Below, piece after piece: positions 62,569 to 64,000 of a stretch of DNA of 64,000 nucleotides. Position 1 is the first letter of the stretch. Every line of letters begins with the position of its first letter. Source of the stretch: Candidatus Borrarchaeum weybense (lineage in GTDB: Archaea; Asgardarchaeota; Sifarchaeia; Borrarchaeales; Borrarchaeaceae); assembly GCA_019057385.1 (NCBI GenBank), contig JAHQJS010000006.1, positions 372,001-436,000 on the forward strand, given 5' to 3'. A program made the translations under genes and the position numbers. Under the pieces are notes generated by a model. That model worked only from the letters and a program-made list of their open reading frames with translations. It had not been told where the DNA came from and searched no databases.

Positions 62569-63552
62569 TCAGATTTCTGAAAAATCAATGAGCGGGCTTT
62601 CACGAAATGAAAGTGGTTCTGCATCAAAGCCAAGTTTTCTTAGATGTGCTGCAAACTCATGGTCATAACCATGGCTGACAAACACTTTTTCGGGATTGCA
62701 TGTCTCGACAGTCTCTACCAATTCGTTGAAATCCGCGTGGTCCGACAGCGGAAAAACCCGATCTACTTTCATTCGATGAACATAACTCTCTTCATCAATT
62801 GCCCATCCACTAAAAAACGCTGTTTTCGCATTGACCTTTCGCATTAGTTTCGCTCTTCCGCTTTGAGGTGAAGTGATCAATATCCATGGTGGGATTTTTA
62901 ACTGCTTGTTTTGTCCAAACCTTTCAAAATCTAGAAGTGGGACACCACATTCTCTATAAATATCGTTAATTTTCTTTATATTTTTATCTAGGTAGATGGG
63001 CGCGAAGTCTTCGAATATCTTACACAGTAATTGTGCCTTTCCAAGAGTATAACCCATCAAAACAACGGGACAACCCTTTTTAAACTGTTCTTCAATCCAG
63101 TCTTTTGCATCCTTGACGATTTCTTCGGATGGAGGAAAAATGTATTTTTCTTTGCCAAATGTGGCTTCTAAAATTGCGTAATCACATTTTTCAGGTATAA
63201 ATTTCCCTAAAAACTCGCGTTCTCTTAAAGTAAAATCTGAGGTAAAGACTATCTTCTTATCATTTTCAATGACCAATGCTCTTGAGCCAAGAACATGTCC
63301 AGTATCAACCATTCTCAGATTGAGATTGTTGATTGACAGTTCTTCGTTGATTGTATTGATCAATGAGTGATTTCTTCTAGCTGATACAAGTTTTTCTGTC
63401 TCCAGAGAGCACAATTTTGGAATTGGAGTTTTTTTCCTCAGCATGTGATCAGCATGGCTGTGAGATATGAATATAATATTTCCTTGAGGTTCCTTCGTTG
63501 GATCTAGTGCGATTTTGAATTTCGGCAATTGTAGTATTATGTTGTCATTCAT
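62569..63552 (-). CDS. Metallo-beta-lactamase-fold exonuclease-like protein
   Basis: About 327 residues. IISHSHADHM carries the HxHxDH zinc site, further ligands in DTGHVLGS and SDHADFNEL, and GYDHEF at the end. It fits the beta-CASP-like/'mRNA 3'-end processing factor' or DNA-ligase-associated nuclease group. ATG 63552 is favoured; a TATA-like TATTTTAAA lies about 30 bases before it. The frame extends to 63585, which would cover that box. Confidence 0.82.
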   Translation of the reverse strand: MNDNIILQLPKFKIALDPTKEPQGNIIFISHSHADHMLRKKTPIPKLCSLETEKLVSARRNHSLINTINEELSINNLNLRMVDTGHVLGSRALVIENDKKIVFTSDFTLREREFLGKFIPEKCDYAILEATFGKEKYIFPPSEEIVKDAKDWIEEQFKKGCPVVLMGYTLGKAQLLCKIFEDFAPIYLDKNIKKINDIYRECGVPLLDFERFGQNKQLKIPPWILITSPQSGRAKLMRKVNAKTAFFSGWAIDEESYVHRMKVDRVFPLSDHADFNELVETVETCNPEKVFVSHGYDHEFAAHLRKLGFDAEPLSFRESPLIDFSEI

Positions 63553-63753
63553 TTTACACAGTGCTCCAATGCATTTAAAATACAAAGGGTATCTAACACA
63601 GTTTTTAGTTCGTTTTTTGTAGATAGATTGAACTTTAGTGTCATTTGAGTATTCTTATCGTTTTTATTTCTAAGTCGTGAAACAAGTTTTCATGTAAGAC
63701 GAGGACTTTATAAGTATCGGATGAGTTTCTTATACACCATTATTTAAAAATGA

Positions 63754-63796
63754 CGGCGGGAAGTCCCCTTCCGAAAAGTGGGGGGATTAAAGCCGC
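63754..63796 (-). repeat. IS-type end hairpin near the window's right edge
   Basis: On the minus strand GCGGCTTTAATCCCCC-loop-GGAAGGGGACTTCCCGCCG, the same frame as 54286-54324 and the IscB ends. A TATA-like TTATTTAAAAA precedes it at 63740-63750. It appears to begin or end an element that continues beyond the window. Confidence 0.6.
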
Positions 63797-63828
63797 TAAC
63801 TTTGAATAATGTTTTGGATAGAATAGAT

Positions 63829-63965
63829 GTGATGAATATCGGGAGGAAGGCAGGGATATAAAACTCCCGTTAGGATGACAGACGAGACGCCCCTGTTAGC
63901 CAGGATTCGGACAGTTGCTAACCCGCGCGAATAACCGCGAAGGTAAAAGGATAATAGCATTTGAC
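63829..63965 (+). ncRNA. Candidate structured RNA/transposon leader
   Basis: GC-rich stretch in an AT-rich setting. GTGATGAATATCGGGAGGAAGG matches the minus strand of 17803-17846 (GTGATGACTATCGGGAGGAAGG). Further on, GTTAGC ... GCTAAC and CGCG ... CGCG can pair. Together with the end hairpin upstream and a reading frame starting at 63982 the layout resembles the omegaRNA-protein order of the iscB unit. No protein frame spans it. Confidence 0.4.
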
Positions 63966-63981
63966 GAATCCCTATGATGTG

Positions 63982-64000
63982 ATGCTGGAATTGAAGTTTC
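63982..64000 (+). CDS. Possible start of a transposon-encoded protein (cut by window end)
   Basis: ATG at 63982 begins an open frame (MLELKF) running off the window, right after the structured stretch. Too short to identify; it would fit a transposon protein start but could be chance. Confidence 0.2.

Noticed and set aside
1..64000. tRNA and rRNA genes, CRISPR arrays, replication origin
   Set aside because: I looked for tRNA T-arm-like GTTCRAnnC with acceptor pairing, rRNA blocks and spaced repeats in the intergenic regions and found none.

Overview
This is a stretch of an archaeal chromosome, AT-rich and densely coded on both strands. The archaeal calls rest on RNA polymerase subunit Rpo6, pantoate kinase, a PDCD5-family protein, a proteasome beta subunit, a PAC2 protein, a histone fold, myo-inositol-phosphate synthase, many GTG/TTG starts and TATA-like boxes. 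Two Arf/Rab-like GTPases with an FGTPG switch II, a roadblock/LC7 protein and a large protein with a possible longin-like N-terminus suggest an Asgard-type or related lineage. That placement is an inference; no rRNA or tRNA gene was seen.

Layout. 1-3.5 kb: lipoate-binding GcvH-like protein, HdrC and HdrB in an operon, then kynureninase. 3.5-7.3 kb: small proteins, a methyltransferase, a dolichol-phosphate-mannose-synthase-like enzyme and a GTPase with a winged-helix tail. 7.7-15.8 kb: amino-acid permease, phosphoesterase, membrane proteins, a nucleotidyltransferase-like protein, zinc ribbons, a JAMM protein and a histone-deacetylase-fold protein. 16.0-20.06 kb: a GC-rich mobile region with an apparently intact IscB nuclease gene, its upstream omegaRNA segment and, 2 kb away in the other orientation, a second omegaRNA copy without iscB. 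These insertions appear to have split a small membrane-protein gene. 20-25.4 kb: roadblock protein, secreted protein, a three-gene cluster with a nuclease fold, and a helix-hairpin-helix protein. 25.4-32.4 kb: AIR-synthase-like protein, DUF47 protein, and a four-gene ABC importer with two unequal ATPases. 32.6-38 kb: proteasome beta, thioredoxin, membrane protein, pantoate kinase with an ECF S component, and a gene with an in-frame TAA. 38.4-45.4 kb: long coiled-coil protein, ROK kinase, broken NnrE gene, NYN protein, membrane glycosyltransferase, and a membrane protein with a cytoplasmic helix-turn-helix. 45.4-52.2 kb: second GTPase, YjbQ, an N-formylglutamate-amidohydrolase-like protein fused to a histone fold, GCS2 ligase, inositol-phosphate synthase, methyltransferase, radical SAM protein. 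52.3-64 kb: TnpB remnant, rpo6, the possible longin-like protein, PAC2, DsrE and TusA, HAD phosphatase, LysR plus MFS pair, MBL-fold nuclease, and at the right edge what looks like the start of another insertion element.

How the parts connect. The Hdr-GcvH operon and the DsrE-TusA pair together resemble parts of the lipoate-dependent sulfur-oxidising (sHdr) system, though they are 57 kb apart and HdrA is not visible. About eight hairpins of one family, with a conserved AT..CC--GG..CTTC frame and variable stems, mark ends of IS200/IS605/IscB-type elements scattered over the window. The most unusual single items are the IscB/solo-omegaRNA pair, the amidohydrolase-histone fusion and the asymmetric ABC importer.
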